Source: JBBREP01 sp038202885 (GTDB lineage: Bacteria; Actinomycetota; Acidimicrobiia; IMCC26256; PALSA-610). Taken from it: a stretch of DNA of 64,000 bases. The stretch covers positions 14,589 to 78,588 of the forward strand of contig JBBREP010000007.1 of NCBI GenBank assembly GCA_038202885.1, written 5' to 3'. Below the pieces are notes generated by a model that ran no database searches, was not told where the DNA came from, and saw nothing but the letters and a program-made list of their open reading frames with translations. Below are positions 1 through 9,002 of this stretch, piece after piece. The stretch's first letter is position 1; each line of letters starts with the position of its first letter. The translations under genes were made by a program, and so were the position numbers.

Positions 1-317
1 CGGTGATCCTCGACGCGTCGTGGGGCGCGAGCCGTTGGCGCGACGAGGCGCGGGCGCTGGCGCGCAACACGCGCAGCGACGTCGTCGAACTGCGCTGTGA
101 GGCACCGACCGACGTTGCTCGTGCGCGGCTCGCGGCGCGTGGGCACGCCGACAACGACGCGTCCGACGCCACCAGTGCAGTAGCAGCGCAGATGGCCGTC
201 GACGTCGACTCCTGGCCCACTGCGACGACGATCGACACGTCGTCGTCACGCGAGTCGGCCCTCTCTGCCGCCACGCACGCGGCCACCACACATGCGGCCA
301 CCGCACCGGCGGATTGA
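1..317 (+). CDS. AAA/P-loop kinase family protein, C-terminal fragment
   Basis: The reading frame is already open at the left edge, so only about the last 105 residues are present. The visible start (DASWGASRWRDEARALA, then a VVELRCEAP strand followed by ARARLAARG) resembles the C-terminal half of small P-loop kinases and of kinases fused to aminoglycoside phosphotransferase domains. In these, a late strand ends near an Arg-rich lid helix. The P-loop itself lies outside the window. The last 40 residues are Ala/Thr/His-rich and probably disordered. It ends three bases before the next ORF, so the two are probably cotranscribed. Substrate unknown; the family call is by pattern only. Confidence 0.45.
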   Translation, partial: VILDASWGASRWRDEARALARNTRSDVVELRCEAPTDVARARLAARGHADNDASDATSAVAAQMAVDVDSWPTATTIDTSSSRESALSAATHAATTHAATAPAD

Positions 318-320
318 GAC

Positions 321-803
321 ATGCACGCCACCGTGCACGCCACACAATCATTCGCCGGGCCGTGGTGGCTTGCCGTCGTCGTCGTCGAGGCATCGGCGCA
401 CGACGTCCTTGAACCGGTGTTGCGGGAGCTGCCGGCGCGGCTCACGCCTGCGGCCGGTCCGCCGGATTCGACCGCGGTCGACTTCGGACCCATGGTGCGC
501 ACCGGAACGGTTGGATGTCTGGCATTGCGATGGCAGGCTGGCGCGCCCGCCGCGGTCGCGCGTACGAACGCCGATGTCGCCACCATGGTCGGTGAGCTGC
601 GCCTGGCCGAAATCGGTGCGAACAGCACGCAACTCACGCTCACGGGTCAGTTCGTGCCCGCGCCAGCAGCGTCACGGTTCGCGGTCGAGTCCGTCGCCGC
701 GCAGCGTGGCTGCGACGAGGTCGTCGAGCGACTGGCCCGAAGCATCGAAGACGCGGTCGCCGACCAAATCGGTACCCGCTCGCCCTACGACGGTCGATAC
801 TGA
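321..803 (+). CDS. hypothetical protein
   Basis: This 160-residue protein starts at an ATG three bases after the stop of the kinase fragment, which suggests cotranscription. I do not recognise it. It is Ala/Val-rich with alternating hydrophobic strands near residues 14-22 (WWLAVVVVEAS) and 60-75, and it ends in a helix-forming acidic tail. There is no signal peptide, no clear membrane segment and no metal motif. The overall alpha/beta pattern could suit a small START/SRPBCC-like fold, but that is speculation. The stop codon lies inside a 24-bp tandem duplication (782-829), so a second copy of the terminal codons follows the gene. Confidence 0.6.
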   Translation: MHATVHATQSFAGPWWLAVVVVEASAHDVLEPVLRELPARLTPAAGPPDSTAVDFGPMVRTGTVGCLALRWQAGAPAAVARTNADVATMVGELRLAEIGANSTQLTLTGQFVPAPAASRFAVESVAAQRGCDEVVERLARSIEDAVADQIGTRSPYDGRY

Positions 804-829
804 ATGCCCTACGACGGTCGATACTGAAC
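782..829 (+). repeat. 24-bp tandem duplication over the stop codon
   Basis: Two adjacent 24-bp units, 782-805 and 806-829, differ only at the last base (T versus C). Each contains the sequence coding for the last residues of the upstream protein and its TGA. The second unit is therefore a non-coding echo of the gene end, as expected from replication slippage. Confidence 0.9.
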
Positions 830-865
830 GGTGCGGTTGACGCCGATGGGGCTGTTGCGAGCGGC

Positions 866-1426
866 TCAGGACGCGATTGACGATGGGCCCGGTGACGCCG
901 CGGGCCAGACCTTGGCCGCCAGCGCTTGGCCCCAACGCCGTGCTTCAGCTTGCTCGCCGGGCTCGAGATCGTTGTGCTTGGTCACAAGGAAGCTGCGGGG
1001 CTCGGTGACCACGGTGCAGCCGTGGACGCGGAGCCGCTTGCTGATGCCACGCGAGGCGCGTCCGGCTACCCACGCCGGCACGTTCACCCGCGTGTCGAAT
1101 GCTGCGGCTGGCCCGCCGAGCTGGCCCAGCGACTCGAACCATTCGCGCAGGCCTGGGCCTTCGGCGTCGGGTTCGACCACGAGCTCGTGTCCGGGTTTGC
1201 GCGCGTCGCCGACCGCGGCCCGGCGCGTGCTCGCGCGGCTCAGGCTGTGCGCGTGGGTCGGACCACCGACCACGATCAAGTCCGCGCCGTAGACGAGGTC
1301 GTGACCAGCCTGGCCGACTGGCACGACGACGACGTCGTACGCCGAATCTGCCAGTCCGGCCCCGATCGCCTCGGCGATGAGGTGAGTATTGCCGTACATC
1401 GATTCGTAAACGACGACTCCGCGCAT
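866..1426 (-). CDS. flavodoxin family protein
   Basis: This 186-residue cytoplasmic protein opens with VVVYESMYGNTHLIAEAIGAG. That matches the flavodoxin phosphate-binding loop (T/S-x-T/Y-G-N-T) at about residues 6-14, which binds the FMN phosphate. A second conserved strand, DLIVVGGPTHAHSLS (about 49-63), matches the flavin-contacting region of long flavodoxin-like proteins. It is longer than a minimal flavodoxin and resembles stand-alone actinobacterial flavodoxin/nitric-oxide-synthase-like proteins used as electron carriers. A GGAGG Shine-Dalgarno sequence lies five bases before the ATG. It is divergent from the sulfotransferase gene. The redox partner is unknown. Confidence 0.8.
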   Translation of the reverse strand: MRGVVVYESMYGNTHLIAEAIGAGLADSAYDVVVVPVGQAGHDLVYGADLIVVGGPTHAHSLSRASTRRAAVGDARKPGHELVVEPDAEGPGLREWFESLGQLGGPAAAFDTRVNVPAWVAGRASRGISKRLRVHGCTVVTEPRSFLVTKHNDLEPGEQAEARRWGQALAAKVWPAASPGPSSIAS

Positions 1427-1557
1427 CTCGGCCTCCGCATCCGTGGCTCGGTAGTTCGAGCTGCCTCAACAATGGCGGGCCGCGCCGGCGATGGCCAGGG
1501 ACCAAAGACACGTTTTGGCACAGTCTTGTCCGACGGCCGGCACTACGGTTCGCCCGC

Positions 1558-2736
1558 ATGACCGAGCTCTCGCTTGACCCATCGGTGATCATCGACGCCG
1601 CGGTCGCCGCGGCCGGCACCGACGATTTCGGCGCGCCCACCTGGCGCGAAGGCCTCGAGCGCCTCCTCGCGTCGCTACGCGACGAAGCGCAGCTCAATGC
1701 ACTCGGGGTGCAGATCGCCGCCGGCGAGATGGTCGACTACCTCACCACGCGCGCTGCGATCCTCCAATATCGGCTCGAGCACCCAGCCGTCGCCGAAGGC
1801 GATGTGGTGCCGCCGATCGTGATCGTCGGCCAGGCCCGTACCGGCACGACCATGCTCTACGACCTGCTCGCGCAGGACCCGACCACCCGGGTGCCGCTGA
1901 CGTGGGAAGTCGACCGGCCGTGTCCGCCGCCCGAGACCGCCACCTACGACACCGACCCGCGCATTGACGAGGTCGAGGCGATGTACGCGGGTACCGAGCT
2001 GCTCATCCCTGGCTTTCGGGCGATGCATCCGCTCGGCCCCCGTCTCGCGCAGGAGTGCGTGCGGATCACCGGTGGTGAGTTCGCGAGCCTGATCTTCCCC
2101 ACGCAATACCGAGTGCCGTCGTACGCGATGTGGCTCCAACACGAAGCCGACCTCGCGCCCGCGTATCGGTGGCACCGCGTGTTCCTCCAGCATCTCCAGG
2201 CCCGCCACCATGGCGATCGGTGGCTCTTGAAGTCACCAGCGCACATCTGGCATCTCGGTGCGTTGCTCCACGAGTACCCGGGCGCGCTGTTGGTGCAAAC
2301 GCACCGCGACCCGTTGCGCATTATTGCGTCGGTGTCGTCGTTGCAGGCCACGTTGCGACGCCTCGGATCCGACGCCCCCGACCTCGCCGACATCGCGGCC
2401 GAGTGGGCGCCGTACATCATCGAGGGACTCGACCGGTCGGTAGCTGGCCGCATCGATGGCACGGTGGCGCCCGAGCACGTCGTGGATGTGCAGTTCGCCG
2501 AGTTTCTCGCCGACCCGTTCGGGGTCGTCGGGCGCATCTACGACCGTTTCGGCATCGAGCTCAGCGCCGAGGCCGAGCGCCGCATGCACGCCTTTTATGC
2601 CGACCATCCGCACGAGGGCCCTGGCGCGCACCACTACTCGTTCGCCGACACGGGCCTCGTGGAAGCCGAGTGGCGTGAACGCGCGCAGCCGTACCAGGAA
2701 TATTTCGGCGTAGCGTCCGAGCAGCTCGACAGCTGA
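1558..2736 (+). CDS. sulfotransferase family protein (PAPS-dependent)
   Basis: A 392-residue cytoplasmic enzyme predicted to transfer sulfate from PAPS to an alcohol, amine or lipid acceptor. GQARTGTTML (91-100) is the 5'-phosphosulfate loop. LLKSPAH (223-229) and HRDPLRIIAS (249-258) match the conserved regions that hold the 3'-phosphate. The length fits the large mycobacterial/actinobacterial stf family rather than short eukaryotic SULTs. A TACGGT hexamer at 1544-1549 precedes the ATG by 8 bases, so the mRNA may be leaderless. The VOC gene follows after 44 bases with its own ribosome site, suggesting an operon. Acceptor unknown. Confidence 0.9.
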   Translation: MTELSLDPSVIIDAAVAAAGTDDFGAPTWREGLERLLASLRDEAQLNALGVQIAAGEMVDYLTTRAAILQYRLEHPAVAEGDVVPPIVIVGQARTGTTMLYDLLAQDPTTRVPLTWEVDRPCPPPETATYDTDPRIDEVEAMYAGTELLIPGFRAMHPLGPRLAQECVRITGGEFASLIFPTQYRVPSYAMWLQHEADLAPAYRWHRVFLQHLQARHHGDRWLLKSPAHIWHLGALLHEYPGALLVQTHRDPLRIIASVSSLQATLRRLGSDAPDLADIAAEWAPYIIEGLDRSVAGRIDGTVAPEHVVDVQFAEFLADPFGVVGRIYDRFGIELSAEAERRMHAFYADHPHEGPGAHHYSFADTGLVEAEWRERAQPYQEYFGVASEQLDS

Positions 2737-2780
2737 TTGACGACAAGTGTCGCGCGAGCGACCCGGATCGAGGAGGCCGT

Positions 2781-3284
2781 ATGCCTGCGGCAGTGCAACG
2801 ACTCAACCACGCGGTGCTGTTCGTGAGCGACGTGGAACGCTCGGTGGCGTTCTACTGCGACACACTTGGCTTCAGCGTCGCGGTGCATCTCGGCAACGCC
2901 GCGTTTTTGCGCGCGCACGACTCGCCGAACGACCACGATCTCGGGCTGTTCGGTATCGGCCCGAACTCCACCGCGCGGCCACGGCGCTCGACGGGGCTGT
3001 ACCACCTCGCGTGGCAGGTCGACACGATCGAAGACCTCGCCGGCCTACGCAACGTGTTGCTCGAGGCTGGCGCGCTCGTGGGTGAATCGGATCACGGTGT
3101 GTCGAAGTCGCTCTACGGCGTCGATCCTGACGGCATCGAGTTCGAGGTGATGTGGGCGGTGCCGCGTGCGGACTGGCCGGAGGTCCCCGGCACCGAACAC
3201 CTCGACCTCGATGCCGCGCTGGCGCGCTACGCGGCGACGCCGACCTTGATCGAAACCGCCGGGCGCGCGGGCCAAGGAAGCTGA
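2781..3284 (+). CDS. VOC family protein (glyoxalase/extradiol dioxygenase-like)
   Basis: A 167-residue vicinal oxygen chelate protein made of two beta-alpha-beta-beta-beta modules. Possible metal ligands are H10 in RLNHAVLFV, H75 in LYHLAWQV and E122 in DGIEFEVMW, the two-His one-Glu set of extradiol (catechol 2,3-) dioxygenases. The single-domain length is closer to small dioxygenase-like or glyoxalase members than to full two-domain enzymes. A strong GAGGAGG ribosome site at about 2770-2776 supports the ATG. It lies downstream of the sulfotransferase and converges on a membrane protein. The reaction is not predictable from sequence alone. Confidence 0.85.
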   Translation: MPAAVQRLNHAVLFVSDVERSVAFYCDTLGFSVAVHLGNAAFLRAHDSPNDHDLGLFGIGPNSTARPRRSTGLYHLAWQVDTIEDLAGLRNVLLEAGALVGESDHGVSKSLYGVDPDGIEFEVMWAVPRADWPEVPGTEHLDLDAALARYAATPTLIETAGRAGQGS

Positions 3285-3316
3285 TCGCGACGCTCGGCGT
3301 GCCTCCCGCGAGGCGT

Positions 3317-4060
3317 CTACAAGATGTTGACTGCGCGCGCGACGACGAGCGCGACGGTCATCAGCGACACGGCCGATTGCACCATCATCGTCATCTTCGC
3401 CCATCGACTCAGGGGCAGCACGTCGGTGGGGCTGAACGCCGCGGCATTCGTGAACGACAGGTAGAAGTAGTCAACAAATCCCGATGCCCAGCCCGGTGGC
3501 GCGAGCTCGGGGTTCTGCATCTGCACGAACGCGAAGTCGGGGAAGCGCTCGGTGCCGACGGCGCGCGCGACGGGCCCGCCGCGATCGAGCTCCCAGTATC
3601 CGAGCGCGAACACGATCACATTCGTCAGCCAGATGGCGCCACCGGTGACGAGCAATTTGGTGGCGTCACCGCGGAAATGCCCATGGAGCAACGCGCTCAC
3701 GAGCCGCGTTCCCGACACAACGTTCGCAGTCGCAAGCGACGCGATCATCGCCAGGCCAAGGACTCGTACCGTGGTGGAAACCTCGGTGAGTCGCTTCGGC
3801 CGTGCGATGCCCAGGGCGGCAAGTAGCAATCCACCGATCAGCCCGAGGATCCAGTGGTGGCGAAGTTGCACTTGTGCGGGCAGGGTGTACTGCATCGCGA
3901 GCGCGGCGATGACGGTGAGCGTGACGGGCCAGCGCGGCTCACCGCCGGTTGCTTTGCGCCACACCGGGAGCACCGTCGCGTCGAGTACCCGATTCGACAG
4001 CCCTTCGGTCTTGCGTAGACCTGCGTCGACGTTACGTCGGATGCGTCCGAAGCTCGACAT
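3317..4060 (-). CDS. multi-pass membrane protein, DUF1345-like
   Basis: A 247-residue integral membrane protein. The frame continues upstream, but MSSFGRIRRN at 4060 is the first start giving a plausible cytoplasmic N-terminus and lies just after the preceding gene's stop. There are about five hydrophobic segments. A re-entrant-looking C-terminal stretch contains DYFYLSFTNAAAFSPTDVLPLSRWAK, broken here by residues typical of DUF1345 proteins, and ends RAVNIL. That C-terminal half looks distantly like the pore-loop and last helix of ion channels, but no selectivity filter is present. Function unknown. It is the last gene of a minus-strand run of four. Confidence 0.7.
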   Translation of the reverse strand: MSSFGRIRRNVDAGLRKTEGLSNRVLDATVLPVWRKATGGEPRWPVTLTVIAALAMQYTLPAQVQLRHHWILGLIGGLLLAALGIARPKRLTEVSTTVRVLGLAMIASLATANVVSGTRLVSALLHGHFRGDATKLLVTGGAIWLTNVIVFALGYWELDRGGPVARAVGTERFPDFAFVQMQNPELAPPGWASGFVDYFYLSFTNAAAFSPTDVLPLSRWAKMTMMVQSAVSLMTVALVVARAVNIL

Positions 4061-4092
4061 ACGCGCGCATTCTCGCGCGCGATGAACGACGC

Positions 4093-5766
4093 TTACGCGA
4101 CCGGGTGGTACCCGTTCCAGCGAACTTGGAACGTTGGTGCGGTCGCCTGGGTGGTCGGCGGCTTCAAGAACAGCGCCAGGCGCTTGAGGAAGGCCTTTGA
4201 GCTGGTCGACCACGTCGGCGCGCCGACACGCGTGAACAGCGAGTTGGATTGGCGCTGGGCCGATGCCCATTTCGGGCGCTGGCCGGTGGCGGGCGCCGCG
4301 CCGGTGCGGCGGGCGTCGTGGCGCCACGTCGGCCACGCGGCGGCGGCCGACGACGGTCCGAGGTTGTAGATCGACAGCATGCCGTAGGCGGCAGGGTCGG
4401 CCTCGGTACGTGGCCAGCCGCCTTGCATCCCGGCCATGACGAGGATGCGTCCGGTGGGCGTCGTGGCGACGGTCGGCGTCGACTGGTACGCGAAGTGCGA
4501 ACCGAGCGGACCGGCGATGCGGGCGCCGTTGCGGCCGTCCAGCACGTAGACGGCGGTGTCGGTCGGGACGATCACGTCTTGGTGGCCATCGCCATTCACA
4601 TCGGCGATGGCGGCGCCGGCCTCGATACGTGACGGCTGCGCGCCGACCGCGCCGGTGAACGGGCTGACGTCCCAGAGCTTCTGGCCATGGATCGCGTACG
4701 CGCGCACTCGTCCGTCCCAACCTCCAGCGACGACATCGGAGCGACCATCGCCGTTGAGGTCACCGACCGCGACGCTTGCGGCGGTGACCGATCCGGTGTC
4801 GACCGGCCAGCCCGGCACGGAACTGCCGTTGTCGAGGTGCCATGCGTAGATCCGACGGCTGTCGGCGTTCTGGAACGCCCAACCAGTCGTGGTGATGACT
4901 TCCATCCGGCCGTCGTTATCAAGGTCAGCGATCGCCGGCGATGCGTCGAGGGATTCGGTGATGTTGTGACGCCACATCGTGTAGACGGTGCCGTTTACGT
5001 CGGCGAGCGCGAACATGGTGCCGCCGATGTGCGGCTGCGGTCCACCGCCGGTGCTGGGTGAGCCGACGAAGATCTCGTTGCGACCATCGTGGTTCACGTC
5101 GTAGAGCGCCGGCGAGGACCACACGGTGTCGTCGGCCTGATACGGAAAACCGCGTAGCTCCTGGCCGTAGCGGTTCAGCGCATGGATCCGCGCTTCGAGT
5201 GTGCCGAACACGATGTCGGGATGCCCGTCGCCGTCGACGTCACCGATGGCCGGCGTCGCGATCGCGCCCTCGGTGTAGCCGTCGTGGTGGAACGACGTCT
5301 GGCCCCAGATCGTGATGTAGTCGATGCCTTGCCAATGCCACAGGATGCGCCCGCTGGGATCGAACACCACCAGTCCGCCTTGCTGGTTCGGCGCCCACAC
5401 CGATGTGGCGCCGACAATGACTTCCATTTTGCCGTTGCCGTACAGGTCGGCAACCGCCGGCGCGCTCTCGACGGCTGTCGGGTGCACGCCGTCGGGGCGT
5501 GCGTACTGCGGCCAGCCGGGGAGTTCGCCCGAACCGTCGGCGCGATACGCGTGCACGAGCCCGTCGAGGTCGCCCACGATGATCTCGGGGGTGCCGTCGC
5601 CGTTGAGATCGGCGACGACGGGTGCGGATTCGTGGAATCGGCCCGACGTTTTGTGCTGCCAGGAGAGACTCGGCGTCGACGCGGCTCCGGCACCAACCGG
5701 CGACACGGCAAGGAGGCCGAGCGTCACCAGGCATGGCGCGATGAGTTGGCGCGCGAAACGCTGCAT
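4093..5766 (-). CDS. secreted FG-GAP/VCBS repeat protein
   Basis: The start at 5766 gives a classical signal peptide (MQRFARQLIAP, then a hydrophobic core ending in VGAGAAS), so the 557-residue product is exported. The mature part is a series of FG-GAP repeats, with Ca-binding D-x-N/D-G-D-G loops such as DLNGDGTPEI, DVDGDGHPDI, DVNHDGRNEI, DLDNDGRMEV, DLNGDGRSDV and DVNGDGHQDV. These are blades of an integrin-alpha-like beta-propeller. The C-terminus (PTWRHDARRTG, then a Lys/Pro-rich tail) has no obvious anchor. The likely role is surface binding or adhesion; the ligand is unknown. The ORF reads further upstream, but that stretch has no coding character. Confidence 0.85.
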   Translation of the reverse strand: MQRFARQLIAPCLVTLGLLAVSPVGAGAASTPSLSWQHKTSGRFHESAPVVADLNGDGTPEIIVGDLDGLVHAYRADGSGELPGWPQYARPDGVHPTAVESAPAVADLYGNGKMEVIVGATSVWAPNQQGGLVVFDPSGRILWHWQGIDYITIWGQTSFHHDGYTEGAIATPAIGDVDGDGHPDIVFGTLEARIHALNRYGQELRGFPYQADDTVWSSPALYDVNHDGRNEIFVGSPSTGGGPQPHIGGTMFALADVNGTVYTMWRHNITESLDASPAIADLDNDGRMEVITTTGWAFQNADSRRIYAWHLDNGSSVPGWPVDTGSVTAASVAVGDLNGDGRSDVVAGGWDGRVRAYAIHGQKLWDVSPFTGAVGAQPSRIEAGAAIADVNGDGHQDVIVPTDTAVYVLDGRNGARIAGPLGSHFAYQSTPTVATTPTGRILVMAGMQGGWPRTEADPAAYGMLSIYNLGPSSAAAAWPTWRHDARRTGAAPATGQRPKWASAQRQSNSLFTRVGAPTWSTSSKAFLKRLALFLKPPTTQATAPTFQVRWNGYHPVA

Positions 5767-5813
5767 GCCTGATCTGTCGGCACGTAGGCCATGCGACCTG
5801 AATCGTGGGGCGC

Positions 5814-6575
<762 letters not shown>

Positions 6576-6621
6576 ACAGCGAAATGTTCGCGCGGCGAGT
6601 GAGGGAACGGCTACGCGGAGG

Positions 6622-7725
6622 TCACAATCTGGCGAAATATTGGTCTGCGAGCCGTTGTCGTTGCCAACCCTGGTTGCCGAGGAGCAGGTCATCGACCTTG
6701 GCCCGGCGAAGGTAAAGGTGTGCGTCGCACTCCCACGTGTAGCCGACCCCGCCGTGGATCTGGACGCACTCGGCACTCACGTGATTGGCGGCCTCGGCCG
6801 CGTAGGCCTTGGCCATGGCCGCGGCATCAGCCCGTTCGGGCGCGTCGGTGTCGGAGGCCCAGGCGGCGAAGTGCACACCCACCCGAGCGAGTTCGATCTC
6901 GCGCAACAGGTCGACGGCCTTGTGCCGCGTGACTTGGAACTTCGAGAGTGGTTTGCCGAACACCTCACGCGCTTGCGCGTAGTCGAGCGCGAGCGCGTTG
7001 GCCGCGTCGGCGACGCCGAGCAACTCTGCCGCGAGTGCCACCGCGCCGTCGTCGGCAATGCGACGCCAGATCTCGTGGTGATCGCCTGCCGGTCCGACCG
7101 CCGTGGCCGGCGTGGCGTCGAATTCCAGCGTCGCGAAGCGGCGGGTGACGTCGAGCGTCGGAGTCGGCACGGCTGGCGGGTTGCGCACGAGAAACGAGCG
7201 GATGGCGAGATCGGGTGTGGCGCGGGCCGCGACAATGACCCAATCGCAGGTGTCGCCGTCGATCACGAGCGGCTTGGCTCCGTTGAGTCGGTAGTGGCCG
7301 GTCGCGCCATCCGCGGTGGCGGTGACCTGTACGCGCTCGGTTGGGTCGCCGTGGCCGAGCTCGTCGAGCGCGATCGTGCCGCGTTCGTTGTGCACGAGAC
7401 CGGCGATGAGATCGTGCGCGCCGAGCGCCCGTGCGCCCAGTGTCGCGAGCACCGCCGACGACAGGAACGGTCCGTCGTAGAGCGCACGCCCGATCTCCTC
7501 CATGATGAGCGCGGCGTCGACAATGCCGAGGCCGAGCCCGCCCTCGTCGCTGGGCACGAGCGTGGCCGTCCAGCCGAGCGCGACGATGCGGGCCCACGCG
7601 TCGGACGGTGCGCGAACGTGTGCGTCGACTCGGTCGCGCACGAGTGCGATTGGTGATTCGCGAGCCAGTACGTCGCGCACCGACGCGCGCAGCGCGCCTT
7701 GTTCGGGGGAGAAGGCGAACTCCAC
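6622..7725 (-). CDS. acyl-CoA dehydrogenase
   Basis: A 367-residue FAD enzyme for alpha,beta-dehydrogenation of acyl-CoA thioesters. The N-terminal helical domain (VEFAFSPEQGALRASV) is followed by a central beta domain. The C-terminal helical domain carries the ACAD signature region QIHGGVGYTWECDAHLYLRR, shown here as its 20-residue core. The protein is shorter than the divergent neighbour and resembles the second subunit of heteromeric actinobacterial ACADs (for example FadE pairs acting on steroids), which form alpha2beta2 complexes. The GTG at 7725 is chosen because the family N-terminus begins there and a TACCGT hexamer lies 7 bases upstream. It shares a palindromic promoter with the next gene. 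Confidence 0.88.
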   Translation of the reverse strand: MEFAFSPEQGALRASVRDVLARESPIALVRDRVDAHVRAPSDAWARIVALGWTATLVPSDEGGLGLGIVDAALIMEEIGRALYDGPFLSSAVLATLGARALGAHDLIAGLVHNERGTIALDELGHGDPTERVQVTATADGATGHYRLNGAKPLVIDGDTCDWVIVAARATPDLAIRSFLVRNPPAVPTPTLDVTRRFATLEFDATPATAVGPAGDHHEIWRRIADDGAVALAAELLGVADAANALALDYAQAREVFGKPLSKFQVTRHKAVDLLREIELARVGVHFAAWASDTDAPERADAAAMAKAYAAEAANHVSAECVQIHGGVGYTWECDAHLYLRRAKVDDLLLGNQGWQRQRLADQYFARL

Positions 7726-7754
7726 GGACCTGACGGTAGCGTCAGGTCCGTGGA
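7721..7754. promoter_or_regulatory. palindromic bidirectional promoter of two divergent acyl-CoA dehydrogenases
   Basis: A perfect 14-bp inverted repeat (7721-7734 and 7741-7754) flanks a 6-bp spacer. Two TANNNT hexamers face each other and share the central TA: TAGCGT at 7737-7742 (plus) and TACCGT at 7738-7733 (minus). Each is followed by the same 7 bases, CAGGTCC, and then GTG. The GTG codons lie inside the outer arms, leaving no room for a ribosome site in either direction. This is a symmetric leaderless pair, and the palindrome could also be a repressor operator. Confidence 0.75.
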
Positions 7755-8979
7755 CTTTGCCTGGTCTGACGACGACCGCGCGTTCGAGGCCGAACTGGTT
7801 GCCTTCCTCGACGAGCGACTGCCGCCGTTTCGGGCCGAGTGGGGCACGCGTGGCGACCAAGCAAGCGTCGCGGCGAGTGCAGCAGTCGGCTCGGCCAATG
7901 GCGTGATGGGGGCCATGGCGAAACGCCAGGCCTGGCAGCGCACCCTGAACGAGGGTCAGTGGGCTGCCATCCTGTGGCCGGCCGAGTGGGGTGGCCGTGA
8001 CGCCACCGTGAGCCAGCACGTGCTCTATACCCAGACGATGGCGCGCTATCGCACGCCGGGTATCTACAACGCAAACGGCATCGTGCAGATTGGGCCGGCC
8101 ATCCTGCAATGGGGGACCGACGAGCAGCGCGGTCGGTGGCTGCCACCAATCCTCGACGCGTCGGAGCATTGGTGTCAGTGCTTCAGCGAGCCGCAGGCCG
8201 GGTCGGATCTTGCGAACCTGCGCACGGCGGCCATCCGTGACGGCGACCACTACGTGGTGAGCGGAGAGAAGGTCTGGATCTCGAGCGCGCAGCTCGCGCA
8301 GTGGGCGATGTGTTTGTTCCGCACCGATCCCGACGCGATCGCCCGCGGCGCCAAGCACGAAGGAATCACGATGTTCTGCGTCGACATGACGACGCCGGGC
8401 ATCGAGGTCACACCGATCCGCGAGATCACGGGCGACTCGTTGTTCTGCTCTGTGCGTTTCGACGGCGCGCGGGTCCCGGTGGCGCATCGTCTGGGTGGCG
8501 AAGGCGAGGGGTGGCTCGTGTCGATGGGCGCGCTCGGCAAGGAGCGCGTCGGCAGCGCGGGCCAGGCGATTTCAATGGCGAACGACCTCCGCCAGCTCCT
8601 CCAGACCGCGAAGGTGGTCAACCCGCACGCGTTGGACGATCCGCAGATTCGCGATCGCGTCGCTCGGCTGCACACGCAGATCGAACTGACCCGGTTATTG
8701 CTCGCGCGGGCGTTGTCGAAAGTGTTGCAGGGCGACAAGGGTTGGCCCGAAGTGCCGCTGTCGAAGCTGCAATGGGGCTCGATCTCGCTGTGGCTCGCCG
8801 AGCTCGCGCTCGACGTGCTCGGGCCCACCGGCGTGCTGTTGAAAGGCGCGGAGGGCGCCGTCGACGGTGGGCTTTGGGCCCGCAACTACGTGTGGCAGCG
8901 CTACACGACGATTGGTGCCGGCCCCACCGAAGTGCAGAAGAACATCCTCGCCGATCGCGCCCTGCGCCTCGAACGCTGA
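7750..8979 (+). CDS. acyl-CoA dehydrogenase
   Basis: A 409-residue full-length acyl-CoA dehydrogenase. After the N-terminal helices, the flavin/substrate motif CFSEPQAGSDLANLRT and the beta-domain strand YVVSGEKVWISSAQ are typical of the larger partner in FadE-type heteromers. The C-terminus LWARNYVWQRYTTIGAGPTEVQ contains the conserved R-x-x-T-I-x-G-G/P-T-E segment, given here in shortened form as YTTIGAGPTEVQKNIL. The longer ORF beginning at 7699 is rejected: GTG 7750 matches the family start and mirrors the divergent partner. It probably works with the product of 6622-7725 in beta-oxidation of a complex acyl-CoA. Confidence 0.9.
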   Translation: MDFAWSDDDRAFEAELVAFLDERLPPFRAEWGTRGDQASVAASAAVGSANGVMGAMAKRQAWQRTLNEGQWAAILWPAEWGGRDATVSQHVLYTQTMARYRTPGIYNANGIVQIGPAILQWGTDEQRGRWLPPILDASEHWCQCFSEPQAGSDLANLRTAAIRDGDHYVVSGEKVWISSAQLAQWAMCLFRTDPDAIARGAKHEGITMFCVDMTTPGIEVTPIREITGDSLFCSVRFDGARVPVAHRLGGEGEGWLVSMGALGKERVGSAGQAISMANDLRQLLQTAKVVNPHALDDPQIRDRVARLHTQIELTRLLLARALSKVLQGDKGWPEVPLSKLQWGSISLWLAELALDVLGPTGVLLKGAEGAVDGGLWARNYVWQRYTTIGAGPTEVQKNILADRALRLER

Positions 8980-9002
8980 AGTCTGCGAACCTGGCGCCAC
9001 GG

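Noticed and set aside
3317..4720. A 467-codon minus-strand frame
   Set aside because: Only the part from 4060 has membrane-protein character; upstream it overlaps the FG-GAP gene in another frame and is Arg-rich.
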